A DNA stretch of 64,000 bases from the NCBI RefSeq assembly GCF_003096555.1, contig NZ_QEKM01000001.1:1922001-1986000 (forward strand). The letters run 5' to 3'. This DNA comes from Simplicispira sp. 125 (GTDB lineage Bacteria; Pseudomonadota; Gammaproteobacteria; Burkholderiales; Burkholderiaceae_C). The translations under genes were made by a program, and so were the position numbers. The notes beneath the pieces were generated by a model that was not told the origin of the DNA, did no database searches, and was given only the letters and a program-made list of their open reading frames with translations. Below are positions 45,032 through 55,765 of the stretch, piece after piece. Every line of letters starts with the position of its first letter. Position 1 is the stretch's first letter.

Positions 45032-46065
45032 TGAAAATCTTTCGCGGCTTCCGCCATCCCGGAATTGCCCCTGCCTGCGCGCTGACGATCGGCAATTTCG
45101 ACGGCGTGCACCGGGGCCACCAGGCTATGCTGGCGCTGCTCAATGGAGAGGCGGCGCAGCGTGGCATTCCCAGCTGCGCCCTCACCTTCGAGCCCCATCC
45201 GCGCGACTACTTCGCAGCCGTGCAAAACAAGCCCGCGCTGGCGCCCGCGCGCATCGGTACTCTGCGCGACAAACTCAGTGAACTGGCCCGCTACGGCGTG
45301 CAGCAGACGGTGGTGCTGCCGTTTGACGCCCGGCTGGCATCACAGTCGCCACAGGCTTTCATCCGCGAAGTATTGGTGGACGGCCTGGGCGCGCGCTATG
45401 TACTGGTGGGTGATGACTTCCGCTTTGGCCGGCAACGTGCCGGCGACTACGCCATGCTGGACACGGCCGGCCAGGCCCAGGGCTTCGATGTGGCGCGCAT
45501 GATGAGCTATGAAGTGCACGGCCTGCGCGTCTCCAGCTCCGAGGTGCGTGCAGCCCTGGCGGCCGGGCGCATGCAGGACGCGGCGCAGCTGCTCGGGCGC
45601 CCCTATGCCATCTCGGGCCATGTGGTGCACGGGCGCAAGCTCGGGCGGGCATTGGGCGCCAGCGCCTTGGATGCGGGCGATGGTTTTCGCACCCTGAATC
45701 TGCGCTTTGCGCACTGGAAGCCCGCCGCCAGCGGCATTTTTGCCGTCACGGTGCACGGCCTGGCCGAGCACCCCCTGCCCGGCGTGGCCAACCTGGGTAT
45801 TCGCCCCTCGCTGGACCCGCAGGACGTCAACGGCGGCCGCGTGCTGCTCGAAACCCATTGCCTTGAATGGCCGCAGCATCTGGGCGCCGAAGGGGCCTAC
45901 GGTAAAATCATCCGTGTGGAACTGCTGCACAAACTGCACGACGAGCTCAGGTACGACAGCCTCGATGCCTTGACCCAGGGCATTGCGAAGGACTGTGCCG
46001 ATGCGCGCGCCTGGTTTGCCGCCCACGCTGAAACCTGCCGCCAGACCACGCGCGACCGAATTTGA
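45031..46065 (+). CDS. ribF: Bifunctional riboflavin kinase/FMN adenylyltransferase
   Basis: 344 residues. The FAD-synthetase (nucleotidyltransferase) part at the N-terminus has '[18 protein letters not shown]' (HxGH-like) and '[15 protein letters not shown]'; the riboflavin-kinase C-terminal domain has '[18 protein letters not shown]', '[12 protein letters not shown]' and '[31 protein letters not shown]'. It makes FMN and FAD from riboflavin. No riboflavin riboswitch is apparent upstream. It leads ileS and lspA on the same strand, the common order in proteobacteria. Confidence 0.95.
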   Translation: MKIFRGFRHPGIAPACALTIGNFDGVHRGHQAMLALLNGEAAQRGIPSCALTFEPHPRDYFAAVQNKPALAPARIGTLRDKLSELARYGVQQTVVLPFDARLASQSPQAFIREVLVDGLGARYVLVGDDFRFGRQRAGDYAMLDTAGQAQGFDVARMMSYEVHGLRVSSSEVRAALAAGRMQDAAQLLGRPYAISGHVVHGRKLGRALGASALDAGDGFRTLNLRFAHWKPAASGIFAVTVHGLAEHPLPGVANLGIRPSLDPQDVNGGRVLLETHCLEWPQHLGAEGAYGKIIRVELLHKLHDELRYDSLDALTQGIAKDCADARAWFAAHAETCRQTTRDRI

Positions 46066-46085
46066 TGCGTTGGCACCGCCCGCCG

Positions 46086-46174
46086 CCTTCGACAGGCTCA
46101 GGCAGGCAGACCGCCAACATCCCCTGCCACCGCCTTCCGGACGCTGTAGCGCCCGGGCCGAGCTTGTCGAGCCT
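46086..46174. repeat. Inverted repeat unit (TTCGACAGGCTCA-type) between ribF and ileS
   Basis: 'CCTTCGACAGGCTCAGGC' near 46088 and, about 70 bases on, 'CCGAGCTTGTCGAGCC' near 46158 are imperfect inverse complements. This word pair is a widespread REP-like element in proteobacteria. It separates two genes that are otherwise expected to be co-transcribed. Confidence 0.65.
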
Positions 46175-46193
46175 TCCCCGAAAACCATTCGCC

Positions 46194-49046
46194 ATGTCCG
46201 ACGCCAACAACGCCAGCCCCACCGATTACCGCAGCACCCTGAACCTGCCCGACACGCCCTTCCCCATGCGCGGCGACCTGCCCAAGCGCGAACCGGGCTG
46301 GGTACAGGAGTGGGACGAGAAGGGCCTGTACAAAAGGCTGCGCGATGCCCGCCACGGCAAACCCAAGTTCATCCTGCACGATGGACCGCCCTACGCCAAT
46401 GGCCAGATCCACATGGGCCATGCGGTCAACAAAATCCTCAAGGACATGATTGTCAAGGCGCGCCAGCTCGAAGGTTACGACGCGCTGTATGTGCCGGGCT
46501 GGGACTGCCATGGCCTGCCGATCGAGAACGCCATCGAGAAGAAATTCGGCCGCAAGCTCTCGCGCGACGACATGCAGGCCAAGAGCCGCGCCTACGCCAC
46601 CGAGCAAATTGCGCAGCAGATGCTCGACTTCCAGCGCCTGGGCGTTCTGGGCGAATGGGACAACCCGTACAAAACCATGAACTTCGCCAACGAGGCGGGT
46701 GAGATCCGCGCGTTCAAGCGCGTGATCGAGCGGGGCTTTGTTTACCGCGGCCTCAAGCCCGTGTACTGGTGCTTTGACTGCGGCAGCTCGCTGGCCGAGT
46801 TCGAGATTGAATACGCAGACAAGAAAAGCACCACCCTCGACGTGGCCTTCAAAGCCCATGATCCGGCCCGGCTGGCCGCCGCGTTTGGTATCCCGCAGCT
46901 GACCAAAGACGCCTTTGTCGTCATCTGGACCACCACGGCCTGGACTATTCCGGCCAACCAGGCGCTCAACCTCAACCCGGCCCTGCCCTATGCACTGGTC
47001 GACACCGAGCGCGGCCTGCTCGTGCTGGCTGCCACGCTGGTCGAAGACTGCCTGGCACGCTATGGCCTGACCGGCCAGGTGATCGCCACGGCCCTGGGCG
47101 AGAAACTCGGCGGACTGGAATTCGAACACCCGCTCTACGACATGGACGCGGGCTACCGCCGCCTCTCGCCCGTTTACCTGGCCGACTACGCCACGGCCGA
47201 CGACGGCACCGGTATCGTGCACTCTTCGCCCGCCTACGGCCTGGAAGACTTCAACTCCTGCCGCGCCCATGGCTTGGCGCTGGATGACATTCTCAACCCC
47301 GTGCAAGGCAATGGCGCGTATGCGGCCGAGTTCCCGCTGTTTGGCGGCCAGCACATCTGGAAGGCGGTGCCGGTCATCCTCGATGCGCTGCGCGTGGCCG
47401 GTCGCCTGATGGCCACCAAGGACATCACGCACAGCTACCCGCACTGCTGGCGCCACAAGACGCCGGTGATCTACCGCGCCGCAGCCCAGTGGTTTGTGCG
47501 CATGGACGAGGGCGAAGGCGTCTTCACCCAAGACAAGGCCCCTAAAACGCTGCGCCAGACCGCCCTGGAAGCCATCGAGCACACCAGCTTTTACCCTGAG
47601 AACGGCAAGGCCCGCCTGCGCGACATGATTGCAGGACGGCCCGACTGGTGCATCTCGCGCCAGCGCAGCTGGGGCGTGCCCATCCCGTTCTTCCTGCACA
47701 AGGACTCGGGCGAGTTGCACCCGCGCACCATGGAAATCCTGGACCAGGCCGCTGCCATCGTCGAAAAGGGCGGCATCGAGGCCTGGAGCCGCGTGACGAC
47801 CGAAGAAATCCTGGGCGCCGAAGACGCACCGCACTACACCAAGAGCACCGACATCCTGGAAGTGTGGTTCGACTCCGGCTCCACCTTCAGCCATGTGCTG
47901 CGCGGCACGCACCCCGAGGTGCACCACGACAGCGGCCCCGAGGCCGACCTGTATCTGGAAGGCCACGACCAGCACCGCGGCTGGTTCCACAGCTCGCTGC
48001 TGCTGGCCAGCGCGCTCGAAGGCCGCGCGCCCTACCGCGGCCTGCTGACCCACGGTTTCACAGTCGACAGCCAGGGCCGCAAGATGAGCAAGTCGCTGGG
48101 CAACGGCATCGACCCGCAGGAGATCAACAAAAAGCTGGGCGCCGAGATCATTCGCCTGTGGGTGGCTGCGAGCGACTATTCGGGCGACATTGCGGGTGAC
48201 GAAAAGATTCTGGCGCGGGTGGTGGATGCCTACCGCCGCATCCGCAACACGCTGCGCTTTTTGCTCGCCAACGTGAGCGATTTCGACCCCGCCCAGGACG
48301 CCGTGCCTTTCGAGCAGATGCTGGAAATTGACCGCTATGCGCTGACCCGCGCTGGCGAATTCCAGGCCGAGGTACTGGCGCACTATCGTGACTATGAATT
48401 CCACCCCGTGGTGGCCAAGCTACAGCTGTACTGCTCCGAGGACCTCGGCGGCTTCTACCTCGACGTGCTCAAGGACCGGCTCTACACCACCGGGGCCAAA
48501 AGCCTGCCCCGCCGCAGTGCCCAAACTGCACTGTGGCACATCACCCACGCCATGCTGCGCTGGATGGCTCCGTTTCTTTCGTTCACCGCCGAAGAAGCCT
48601 GGAAGCTGTTTGGCAATTCGGACTCCATCTTCCTGGAAACCTATGGTGCCATCGGCGTCTCGGCATCGAGCGACGAAGGCATGCTTGCCAAATGGGGGCG
48701 CATCCGCACGATCCGCGACCTGGTCAACAAGGAAATCGAACAGCTGCGCGCCGCCGGCCAGGTGGGCTCGTCGCTGCAGGCCTGCGTGGAACTCACCGCA
48801 GGCCCTGAAGACCACGCCCTGCTCGCCAGCCTGGGGGATGACCTGAAGTTCGTGTTCATCACATCCGCTATTCAATTGATAGCTGGTAGCGATTTACAGA
48901 TAAGCGTTACAGCCAGTTTTGATGCCAAGTGCGAGCGCTGCTGGCACTACCGCAGCGATGTGGGCCACGATGCCGCCCACCCCACCCTGTGCGGGCGCTG
49001 CACCAGCAACCTCTATGGCGCCGGTGAACACCGGGCGTGCGCCTGA
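46194..49046 (+). CDS. ileS: Isoleucyl-tRNA synthetase, with dispersed repeat in frame
   Basis: 950 residues from ATG 46194. Class Ia synthetase for tRNA-Ile. HIGH as 'HMGH' (73-76) in '[16 protein letters not shown]'; editing domain in the middle ('[20 protein letters not shown]'); KMSKS exact (630-634, '[10 protein letters not shown]'). The C-terminal zinc ribbon is 'KCERCWHY' and 'CGRC'. Residues ~892-909 ('[18 protein letters not shown]') are encoded by a dispersed-repeat copy in the linker between the editing/anticodon part and the zinc domain. The stop overlaps the lspA start (TGATG). Confidence 0.97.
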   Translation: MSDANNASPTDYRSTLNLPDTPFPMRGDLPKREPGWVQEWDEKGLYKRLRDARHGKPKFILHDGPPYANGQIHMGHAVNKILKDMIVKARQLEGYDALYVPGWDCHGLPIENAIEKKFGRKLSRDDMQAKSRAYATEQIAQQMLDFQRLGVLGEWDNPYKTMNFANEAGEIRAFKRVIERGFVYRGLKPVYWCFDCGSSLAEFEIEYADKKSTTLDVAFKAHDPARLAAAFGIPQLTKDAFVVIWTTTAWTIPANQALNLNPALPYALVDTERGLLVLAATLVEDCLARYGLTGQVIATALGEKLGGLEFEHPLYDMDAGYRRLSPVYLADYATADDGTGIVHSSPAYGLEDFNSCRAHGLALDDILNPVQGNGAYAAEFPLFGGQHIWKAVPVILDALRVAGRLMATKDITHSYPHCWRHKTPVIYRAAAQWFVRMDEGEGVFTQDKAPKTLRQTALEAIEHTSFYPENGKARLRDMIAGRPDWCISRQRSWGVPIPFFLHKDSGELHPRTMEILDQAAAIVEKGGIEAWSRVTTEEILGAEDAPHYTKSTDILEVWFDSGSTFSHVLRGTHPEVHHDSGPEADLYLEGHDQHRGWFHSSLLLASALEGRAPYRGLLTHGFTVDSQGRKMSKSLGNGIDPQEINKKLGAEIIRLWVAASDYSGDIAGDEKILARVVDAYRRIRNTLRFLLANVSDFDPAQDAVPFEQMLEIDRYALTRAGEFQAEVLAHYRDYEFHPVVAKLQLYCSEDLGGFYLDVLKDRLYTTGAKSLPRRSAQTALWHITHAMLRWMAPFLSFTAEEAWKLFGNSDSIFLETYGAIGVSASSDEGMLAKWGRIRTIRDLVNKEIEQLRAAGQVGSSLQACVELTAGPEDHALLASLGDDLKFVFITSAIQLIAGSDLQISVTASFDAKCERCWHYRSDVGHDAAHPTLCGRCTSNLYGAGEHRACA
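48867..48922 (+). repeat. Dispersed hairpin repeat, copy 12 (in frame inside ileS)
   Basis: 'GCTATTCAATTGATAGCTGG', TAGCGATT, loop, AAGCGTTACAGCCAGTTTT. The ileS frame continues through it without a stop. Confidence 0.85.
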
Positions 49047-49549
49047 TGGCCCGCTCCACGGGGTGGGCTGGCCGCCCGAGCGCGCGCCTCTGGCCCTGGC
49101 TGGCCTGGGCGCTGCTCATCCTGATCGCAGACCAGTTCACCAAGACACTGATCCTGGGGTACTACCAGCTCGGTGATGCCACCTTCATCACCAGCTTCTT
49201 CAACATCGTGCGGGTGCACAACACCGGGGCAGCGTTCTCCTTCCTGTCCACGGCGGGGGGCTGGCAGCGCTGGCTGTTCACCGGCATCGGGGTGGCGGCA
49301 ACCCTGTTCATTCTGTGGCAACTGCGCCAGCATCCGGGGCAAAAGCTGTTCTCGTTTGCGCTGTCCAGCATCCTGGGCGGTGCCATTGGCAACGTGGTCG
49401 ATCGGCTGATGCACGGCTACGTGGTGGATTTTTTGGACTTCCACTGGGCGGGTTCGCACTTTCCCGCATTCAACATCGCCGATGCCGGTATCACCGTGGG
49501 CGCGGCCTGCCTGATCCTGGACGAGCTGCTGCGCGTCAGAAAGACGTAA
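49046..49549 (+). CDS. lspA: Lipoprotein signal peptidase II
   Basis: 167 residues with four membrane helices. The catalytic aspartates are visible in '[20 protein letters not shown]' and '[11 protein letters not shown]'; '[11 protein letters not shown]' is the conserved N-T-G-A box. It cleaves prolipoprotein signal peptides after diacylglyceryl modification in the inner membrane. The ATG at 49046 overlaps the ileS stop by one base, so it is translationally coupled. The several lipoproteins in this window (for example at 14.7 and 18.3 kb) would be substrates. Confidence 0.97.
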   Translation: MARSTGWAGRPSARLWPWLAWALLILIADQFTKTLILGYYQLGDATFITSFFNIVRVHNTGAAFSFLSTAGGWQRWLFTGIGVAATLFILWQLRQHPGQKLFSFALSSILGGAIGNVVDRLMHGYVVDFLDFHWAGSHFPAFNIADAGITVGAACLILDELLRVRKT

Positions 49550-49602
49550 CACCCCCCTGCGTCGCCTGCGGCGCGGTGGCTGCTGGCCTGGGCCGCGCCT
49601 GC

Positions 49603-50640
49603 TTACGCGCCCTGGATGGCGTTCAAGGGCCAGCGCGGCTTGACGTCGAAGGCATAGTCGAACCGGGCCTGCTGCTGGCCTGACTGCAGGCGCATGGCGG
49701 CCGCCATGGCAATCATCGCGCCGTTGTCGGTGCACAGGTGCAGTTCAGGGTAGTGCACGCGCACATGCCGTGCTGCGCAGGCGGCGTCCAGTTGCGCACG
49801 CAACAGGCGGTTGGCACCCACGCCGCCTGCGACTACGACGCGCTTGAGCCCGCTGTCCTGCAGCGCGGTCAGCGTTTTTTTCACCAGCACATCCACAATG
49901 GCGGCCTGCGTGCTGGCGGCCAGGTCGGCCTTGCGCGATTCCAGTTCATCGCCCAGTTTGCGCGCCTGGGTCAGTACCGCTGTCTTCAGTCCGGCAAAGG
50001 AAAAATCCAGGTTGCCACTGTGCAGCAAGGGGCGCGGCAGCTTGAAGGCTGTGGGGTCGCCCTGCTCCGCCAGGCGCGACAGCGCCGGACCGCCGGGATA
50101 GCCCAGGCCCATGAGCTTGGCGGACTTATCGAACGCCTCGCCCGCCGCATCGTCAATGGTTTCACCCAGCAGCTCGTAGCGGCCCACGCCTTCCACGCGC
50201 ATGAGCTGTGTGTGCCCACCCGAGACCAGCAGCGCCACAAAGGGAAATTGCGGCGGATCGGCACTCAGAAAAGGTGACAACAAGTGGCCTTCGAGGTGGT
50301 GCACGCCCAGCACGGGCTTGTCCAGCGCGCAGCCCAGCGCACAGGCCACGCCCGCCCCTACCAGCAGAGCCCCCGCTAAGCCAGGGCCACGGGTATAGGC
50401 CACCACATCCACTTCGGACAGGCGGCAACCGGATTCGGCCAATACCGTTTCGGCCAGCGGCAACACACGCCGGATATGGTCACGGCTGGCCAGCTCGGGC
50501 ACCACGCCGCCATAGGCCTGGTGCATTTCGATCTGGCTGTGCAGCGCGTGCGCCAGCAAGTCCGGCACGCCGCTGCCCTGCGTGCGCACCAGCGCCACGC
50601 CGGTTTCGTCACACGATGATTCGATGCCCAGCACCAGCAT
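49603..50640 (-). CDS. tsaD: tRNA N6-adenosine threonylcarbamoyltransferase TsaD
   Basis: 345 residues from ATG 50640. ASKHA-fold enzyme making t6A37 in ANN-decoding tRNAs with TsaB/E/C. Signatures: '[14 protein letters not shown]', '[16 protein letters not shown]', '[15 protein letters not shown]' (Fe-binding His), 'VSGGHTQLM', '[21 protein letters not shown]', '[13 protein letters not shown]', '[12 protein letters not shown]'. Full length and intact. It converges on lspA (54 bp apart). Essential in most bacteria. Confidence 0.97.
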   Translation of the reverse strand: MLVLGIESSCDETGVALVRTQGSGVPDLLAHALHSQIEMHQAYGGVVPELASRDHIRRVLPLAETVLAESGCRLSEVDVVAYTRGPGLAGALLVGAGVACALGCALDKPVLGVHHLEGHLLSPFLSADPPQFPFVALLVSGGHTQLMRVEGVGRYELLGETIDDAAGEAFDKSAKLMGLGYPGGPALSRLAEQGDPTAFKLPRPLLHSGNLDFSFAGLKTAVLTQARKLGDELESRKADLAASTQAAIVDVLVKKTLTALQDSGLKRVVVAGGVGANRLLRAQLDAACAARHVRVHYPELHLCTDNGAMIAMAAAMRLQSGQQQARFDYAFDVKPRWPLNAIQGA

Positions 50641-50694
50641 GTTTTGCACGTCCATGGGCGGCAAGTGTAGGGCCTGCAAGCGGCCCGATCGTGT

Positions 50695-52263
50695 TTACTG
50701 CAGCCTGAACGTGGCTGCCAACGCAGCCAGATGGCGTGCCTGCTCCTGCAGGGCGCTGGATGCCGCCGAAGTTTCCTCGACCAGCGCAGCGTTCTGTTGC
50801 GTCACGCCGTCCAGGTGCGCCACGGCCTGGTTGATCTGCCCCAAGCCCATCGCCTGCTCGCGGCTGGACGAGGCGATCTCGCCCACGATGTCGGCGACGC
50901 GCTGGATACCGGCCACGATTTCCTGCATGGTGGCCCCAGCCAGCGCAACTTGTTCGCTGCCCACGCCCACCTTGTCCACCGAATCGCTGATGAGGGTTTT
51001 GACCTCCTTGGCCGCTTCGGCGCTGCGCCCGGCCAAGCTGCGCACCTCGCTGGCCACCACGGCAAAGCCGCGGCCCTGCTCACCCGCGCGGGCGGCCTCA
51101 ACGGCGGCATTGAGCGCCAGGATGTTGGTCTGGAAGGCAATGCCATCAATCACGGCGATGATGTCCACGATCTTGCGCGACGACGCATTGATGGCTTCCA
51201 TGGTGTCCACCACTTGCGCCACCACCACCCCGCCCCGCTCGGCCACGCCGGTGGCAGTCGCCGCCAACTGGCTCGCCTGGGCCGCACTGTCGGCGTTTTG
51301 CTGCACGGTGCTCGACAGTTGTTCGGTAGCGGATGCCGTTTCTTCCAGCGCGCTGGCTTGCTGCTCGGTGCGCGCGGACAGGTCGTGCGTGCCCACGGCG
51401 ACCTGGGTGGATGCTCCGGCAATCGTGTCGGCGCCGCTGTGCACCTGGGCAATCATGTGGTGCAGGTTGCTGCGCATGGTTTCCATCTGCGTGAGCATCA
51501 GGCCAATTTCGTCACTGCCCGAAGACTCGACCTTGACCGTGAGGTTGTTGGATGCAATGGCTGTGGCTGCGGCATTGACCTGGCGGAAACCCGAAACGAG
51601 GCGTCCCAGCAGCAGCAATGCCATGAGCGAGGCAGGCAACCCCAATACGAACGTGGCGAAGGCGAACACCATCAAACCGATTTCATAGCGGTGTTGTGCA
51701 GCCTTGAGGGCAGCATCGGCACGGGCCACCTGGAAATCACGGTATTGTTTGGTGGATTTGATGACGGTCTCGCCGTGCTCGCTCCCGGCCTTCAGGAATC
51801 GCGCCATCACTGCCGGCTGGAAATCGCCTGCCTGAATGGCCTTGGTGGCCTCGTCCAGCTCGGCCACCCAGGCCATGCGGCTGGCCCGAGTGGCATCAAA
51901 CACCGTTTTTTCTTCAGGATCGGTGATGCTCGACTCGATGGTCTTGATGATCTGGCTGACGCGATCGCGGTTGGTCGCGATGGCATTCAGATGCATGGAC
52001 AGCTCGTGGTTGTGGATGGATGCCAACGGGCTCTCGGGAGCATGCTGGAACGCCAGAAGCACCTGGAGGCGGTTTTGCACGGTCAGGTCCACCAAATCGG
52101 ATGCCATCAGGGCCGGGATCATGGCGCGCTCATGCACGGTCTTGAGACTGTCGCGCGCAGATGACAATCCCCAGTAACTCACCGCAATCACGACTGCGCC
52201 CGAGAGCCAGAATGCGCTCAGAATAACGACATAGCGCAGCGTGATACGAAGGTTGTTTAGCAT
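50695..52263 (-). CDS. Methyl-accepting chemotaxis protein
   Basis: 522 residues from ATG 52263. A membrane helix (10-30), a four-helix-bundle-type periplasmic sensor (~35-195, '4HB_MCP'-like, '[23 protein letters not shown]'), a second helix (~195-215), a HAMP linker and a long cytoplasmic coiled coil with the MCP hairpin tip '[50 protein letters not shown]'. The C-terminus lacks the NWETF-type CheR tether. The ligand is not predictable. No che genes nearby, so it acts in the main chemotaxis network. Confidence 0.92.
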   Translation of the reverse strand: MLNNLRITLRYVVILSAFWLSGAVVIAVSYWGLSSARDSLKTVHERAMIPALMASDLVDLTVQNRLQVLLAFQHAPESPLASIHNHELSMHLNAIATNRDRVSQIIKTIESSITDPEEKTVFDATRASRMAWVAELDEATKAIQAGDFQPAVMARFLKAGSEHGETVIKSTKQYRDFQVARADAALKAAQHRYEIGLMVFAFATFVLGLPASLMALLLLGRLVSGFRQVNAAATAIASNNLTVKVESSGSDEIGLMLTQMETMRSNLHHMIAQVHSGADTIAGASTQVAVGTHDLSARTEQQASALEETASATEQLSSTVQQNADSAAQASQLAATATGVAERGGVVVAQVVDTMEAINASSRKIVDIIAVIDGIAFQTNILALNAAVEAARAGEQGRGFAVVASEVRSLAGRSAEAAKEVKTLISDSVDKVGVGSEQVALAGATMQEIVAGIQRVADIVGEIASSSREQAMGLGQINQAVAHLDGVTQQNAALVEETSAASSALQEQARHLAALAATFRLQ

Positions 52264-52400
52264 GCTTTCTTTCAATTTGTTACGCGCGAACCATCATAAC
52301 GCCCGCACAAGCCATCTCATGCGCATCTGAGCACAATAGTCGGACACTGGCGGCAGTGCGCCGACATCGGTAGCCGCCCGCCATGGGACAATCGCGCCCC

Positions 52401-53240
52401 ATGAATCCGGAACAGTACGTCCAGCAAAAGGCTGCCGCCTCAGGCAGCAGCTTCTATTACGCCTTCCTGTTCCTGCCCCGCCCCCGGCGTGCAGCCATCA
52501 CAGCGTTCTATGCATTCTGCCGTGAAGTGGACGACGTGGTCGATGAAGTGACCGACCCCGGTGTGGCCCGCAACAAACTGGCCTGGTGGCAAGGTGAAGT
52601 GGCGCAAGCCTTCAAGGGCCAAGCCACGCACCCGGTGATGCAGGCACTGATGCCACACACCGCGCACTACGAGATCGAGCCGCGCCACCTGATGGCCATC
52701 ATCGAAGGCTGCCAGATGGACCTGGAGCAGACCCGCTACCTCGACTATCCGGGCCTGCAGCGCTACTGCCACCTGGTCGCCGGTGTGGTGGGCGAGGTGG
52801 CGGCGCGTATTTTTGGCCAGACCGACCCCGCCACCACGCAGTACGCACACCGCCTGGGGCAAGCGTTGCAATTGACCAACATCCTGCGCGATGTGGGCGA
52901 AGATGCCATGCGCGGGCGCATCTACCTGCCGGTGAACGAGCTGCAGCAGTTTGGCGTGAAGGCGCACGAAATCCTCCAACGCGAATATTCCGAACGCTTT
53001 ACAGCGCTGATGCGCTTTCAGGCCGCGCGCGCGCACGGGTTGTACGAAGAAGCCCTGGCGCTGCTGCCCGACACCGATCGTCGCACCCAAAAACCGGGCC
53101 TGATGATGGCCAGCATCTACCGCACCCTGCTGCGCGAGATCGAGCACGACAACTTCCAGGTGCTGCACCAGCGCATCAGCCTGACGCCGCTGCGCAAGTT
53201 CTGGCTGGCCTGGAAGATGCAGGCCCTGGGGCGCATGTAA
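52401..53240 (+). CDS. hpnD: Presqualene diphosphate synthase
   Basis: 279 residues from ATG 52401. Squalene/phytoene-synthase fold: first Asp motif 'REVDDVVDEVTD', second 'NILRDVGEDAMRGRIYLP', plus 'SFYYAFLFLPRPRRAAITAFYAFCR' at the start. This matches the HpnD branch, which condenses two farnesyl-PP to presqualene-PP. hpnE follows 17 bases on. No hpnC is adjacent, so the last step to squalene must come from elsewhere or be absent. Confidence 0.9.
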   Translation: MNPEQYVQQKAAASGSSFYYAFLFLPRPRRAAITAFYAFCREVDDVVDEVTDPGVARNKLAWWQGEVAQAFKGQATHPVMQALMPHTAHYEIEPRHLMAIIEGCQMDLEQTRYLDYPGLQRYCHLVAGVVGEVAARIFGQTDPATTQYAHRLGQALQLTNILRDVGEDAMRGRIYLPVNELQQFGVKAHEILQREYSERFTALMRFQAARAHGLYEEALALLPDTDRRTQKPGLMMASIYRTLLREIEHDNFQVLHQRISLTPLRKFWLAWKMQALGRM

Positions 53241-53257
53241 TTGGCACCACAACACGC

Positions 53258-54577
53258 ATGAACGTTGCCATCATTGGCGCCGGCTGGGCCGGCCTGGCGG
53301 CGGCCATTGCCACCGTCCAGGCGGGCCACCAGACCACGGTATTCGAGGCCGCACGCACGGTGGGCGGACGGGCGCGCGCGCTCACCACACCCGGCGCAGA
53401 CGGCACGCCCCTGGTGCTGGACAATGGCCAGCACATCCTGATCGGCGCCTACACCACCTCGCTGCGCCTGATGCGCCTGGTGGGCGTAGATATCGATGCT
53501 GCCTTGCTGCGCCTGCCCCTGGTGCTGCGTTTTCCCGACGGCAGCGGCTTGCAATTGCCCGACCTGGCCCCGCCCTGGGACGCCTTGCTGGGTATCGCCC
53601 GGGCACGCGGCTGGTCCTGGCGCGACCGGCTCGCCCTGCTGCGCACGGCCCATGGCTGGCAGCGCGCGGGCTTTGTCTGCGGCCCGCAAGATACGGTGGC
53701 CTCCCTGTGCGCCCACCTACCGCAACGCCTGCTCGACGGCTTCATCGACCCGCTGTGCGTGGCCGCGCTGAACACCCCCGCCCCCAGGGCCAGCGGCCAG
53801 GTGTTTTTGCGCGTGCTGCAAGACAGCCTGTTCAGCGGGCGCGGTGGCTCTCACCTGTTGCTTCCGCGCGTGGATCTGGGCACGCTGTTTCCCGGGGCCG
53901 CCACCACCTGGCTGACCGGCCAGGGTGCCATCGTGCGCACGGGCGAGCGCGTGCAGGCCCTCACGGCCCCGGCTCCCGGTCAGGGCTGGCTTGTGGACGG
54001 CATCCCTTTCGATGCCGTGGTACTCGCCACCTCCAGCACCGAAGCGGCACGCCTGGTCTCGCATAGCGCGCAGACGGCCCCTTATTCCATGACCGTGCCG
54101 CTGTGCGACTGGGCCGCCAGCGCTCAGGCATTGCAGTTCAGAGCGATCAGCACCGTATATGCCCAGGGCACACCGCACGCCCACGGCCGCCTGCTGCCCG
54201 AGCCCATGCTGGCTTTGCACAGCAGCGCAGAGCATCCAGCGCAGTTCGTCTTCGACCGGGGCCAGCTGGGGGGGCCGTCCGGTCTGCTGGCTTTTGTGGC
54301 CAGCGACAGCCAGGGCGAACGCGCACAGACAGAACAGCGGGTCTTGCAGCAAGCCCACGCACAGCTGCGCCTGCCGGGCCTGCAGGTGGTGCAGACCGTG
54401 GTGGAAAAACGCGCCACCTTTGCCTGCACCCCCGGCCTGCAGCGCCCGGGCGCCTGCATTGCGCCCGGCCTGCAGGCCTGCGGCGACTACATCGCAGGCC
54501 CTTACCCGGCCACACTGGAAGGCGCCGTGCGCAGCGGCTGGGAGGCCGCCCAAACACTGGCGGCGCCAGACACGTAG
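53258..54577 (+). CDS. hpnE: Hydroxysqualene dehydroxylase HpnE
   Basis: 439 residues. FAD-dependent amine-oxidase-like fold: 'VAIIGAGWAGLAAAIATVQAGHQTTVFEAARTVGGRARAL' (GxGxxG, then FAD ribose Glu), 'LDNGQHILIGAYTTSLRLM' (HpnE diagnostic), and the C-terminal 'GDYIAGPYPATLEGAVRSGWEAAQ'. In the hopanoid pathway it removes the hydroxyl from hydroxysqualene to give squalene. It pairs with hpnD upstream. The end of the gene is followed by a dispersed repeat. Confidence 0.92.
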   Translation: MNVAIIGAGWAGLAAAIATVQAGHQTTVFEAARTVGGRARALTTPGADGTPLVLDNGQHILIGAYTTSLRLMRLVGVDIDAALLRLPLVLRFPDGSGLQLPDLAPPWDALLGIARARGWSWRDRLALLRTAHGWQRAGFVCGPQDTVASLCAHLPQRLLDGFIDPLCVAALNTPAPRASGQVFLRVLQDSLFSGRGGSHLLLPRVDLGTLFPGAATTWLTGQGAIVRTGERVQALTAPAPGQGWLVDGIPFDAVVLATSSTEAARLVSHSAQTAPYSMTVPLCDWAASAQALQFRAISTVYAQGTPHAHGRLLPEPMLALHSSAEHPAQFVFDRGQLGGPSGLLAFVASDSQGERAQTEQRVLQQAHAQLRLPGLQVVQTVVEKRATFACTPGLQRPGACIAPGLQACGDYIAGPYPATLEGAVRSGWEAAQTLAAPDT

Positions 54578-54589
54578 CCCGGCGATTCA

Positions 54590-54644
54590 TACTATTTTTT
54601 TGATAGCTGCTACCGCTTACCCAGAAAGCGATAGAGCATCATTT
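54590..54644 (+). repeat. Dispersed hairpin repeat, copy 13
   Basis: 'ACTATTTTTTTGATAGCTGC', TACCGCTT, loop, AAAGCGATAGAGCATC. It lies 13 bases after the hpnE stop and upstream of the convergent quinone-oxidoreductase end; probably serves as a 3' hairpin. Confidence 0.85.
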
Positions 54645-54687
54645 CATCAAAATTTACAAGTGGACGCCCATGCGCCCAGACCACCAC

Positions 54688-55671
54688 TCACAAAGTGAGA
54701 ATGGTCGAGCCCGTGGTCTTGCGTGCCTCCAGGTCGCGGTGCGCCTGCTGCACCTGGGCAAGCGGGTAGCGCTGGTCGATGTGGATCTTCACCTGGCCGC
54801 TGGCCACCACGGCAAACAGCTCGTCCGCCATGGCCTGGGTGGATTCGCGCGTGGCGATATGGGTGAACAGGGTCTGGCGCGTGACATACAGCGAGCCCTT
54901 GGCGCCCAGCATGCCCGGTGCGAACGGCGCGACCGGGCCCGAGGCGTTACCAAAGCTGGCCATGAGGCCAAAGGGGCGCAGACATTCGAGCGACTTGTCC
55001 CAGGTGTCCTTGCCGACCGAGTCGTACACCACCTTCACGCCCTGGCCTGCGGTGATGTCCTTGACGCGCGCCGCAAAGTCTTCGGTGTGGTAATTGATGG
55101 CGTGCGCCGCCCCATTGGCCAGCGCCAACTGGCACTTGGCATCGGTGCCGGCGGTGGCGATGAGCTGCAGGCCCAAGGCGCGGGCCCACTGGCAGGCAAT
55201 CAGGCCCACCCCACCGGCGGCCGCGTGGAACAGCACAAAGTCACCGGCTTGCAGGCCCTGGACGGGCAGCGTCTTCTTCAGCAGGTACTGCGCCGTGAGA
55301 CCCTTGAGCATCATGGCAGCGCCGGTTTCGAAGCTGATCGCGTCCGGTAGCCTGCACACGCATTGGGCGGGCATCACGCGCACCTCGCAATAGCTGCCGG
55401 GCGGCTGGCTGGCGTAGGCGGCGCGGTCACCCACCTGCAGGTGGGTCACACCCGCGCCCACCGCCTCAACGACGCCTGCGGCCTCCATGCCCACCGTGGC
55501 AGGCATGGACAGCGGATACAGGCCCGTGCGGTGGTACACGTCGATGAAATTCAACCCCACGGCGTGGTGGCGGATGCGGATCTCGCCCGGGCCGGGCTCC
55601 CCCACGGTCACATCAACGATCTGGAGTTCTTCGGGGCCGCCATGTTGGCGGATCTGGACGGCGAGGCTCAT
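54688..55671 (-). CDS. Quinone oxidoreductase-type zinc-free alcohol dehydrogenase (Qor-like)
   Basis: 327 residues from ATG 55671. MDR superfamily: 'GLNFIDVYHRTGLYPLSMPATVGMEAAGVVEAVG' (N-terminal GroES fold), 'VLFHAAAGGVGLIACQWARALG' (NADPH Rossmann loop 'AAAGGVG') and 'VYDSVGKDTWDKSLECLRPFG'. No catalytic zinc Cys/His set. It reduces quinones or enones with NADPH in one-electron fashion like E. coli QorA. Cytoplasmic. Divergent from the EamA gene across 94 bp. Confidence 0.9.
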   Translation of the reverse strand: MSLAVQIRQHGGPEELQIVDVTVGEPGPGEIRIRHHAVGLNFIDVYHRTGLYPLSMPATVGMEAAGVVEAVGAGVTHLQVGDRAAYASQPPGSYCEVRVMPAQCVCRLPDAISFETGAAMMLKGLTAQYLLKKTLPVQGLQAGDFVLFHAAAGGVGLIACQWARALGLQLIATAGTDAKCQLALANGAAHAINYHTEDFAARVKDITAGQGVKVVYDSVGKDTWDKSLECLRPFGLMASFGNASGPVAPFAPGMLGAKGSLYVTRQTLFTHIATRESTQAMADELFAVVASGQVKIHIDQRYPLAQVQQAHRDLEARKTTGSTILTL

Positions 55672-55765
55672 AGAAAAGGGGCTCCTGCAAGGCAAACGCA
55701 AAGGTGGGCGCCATCGTGCCATGTTTCTGCAAGCCTTGCCCTGCGTGCGCCGTTACAGTCCCGGT

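Noticed and set aside
46098..48404. 768-residue open frame on the minus strand within ileS
   Set aside because: It is an antisense artefact of high GC and strong third-position bias; ileS has complete class Ia motifs and the antisense product matches no family.
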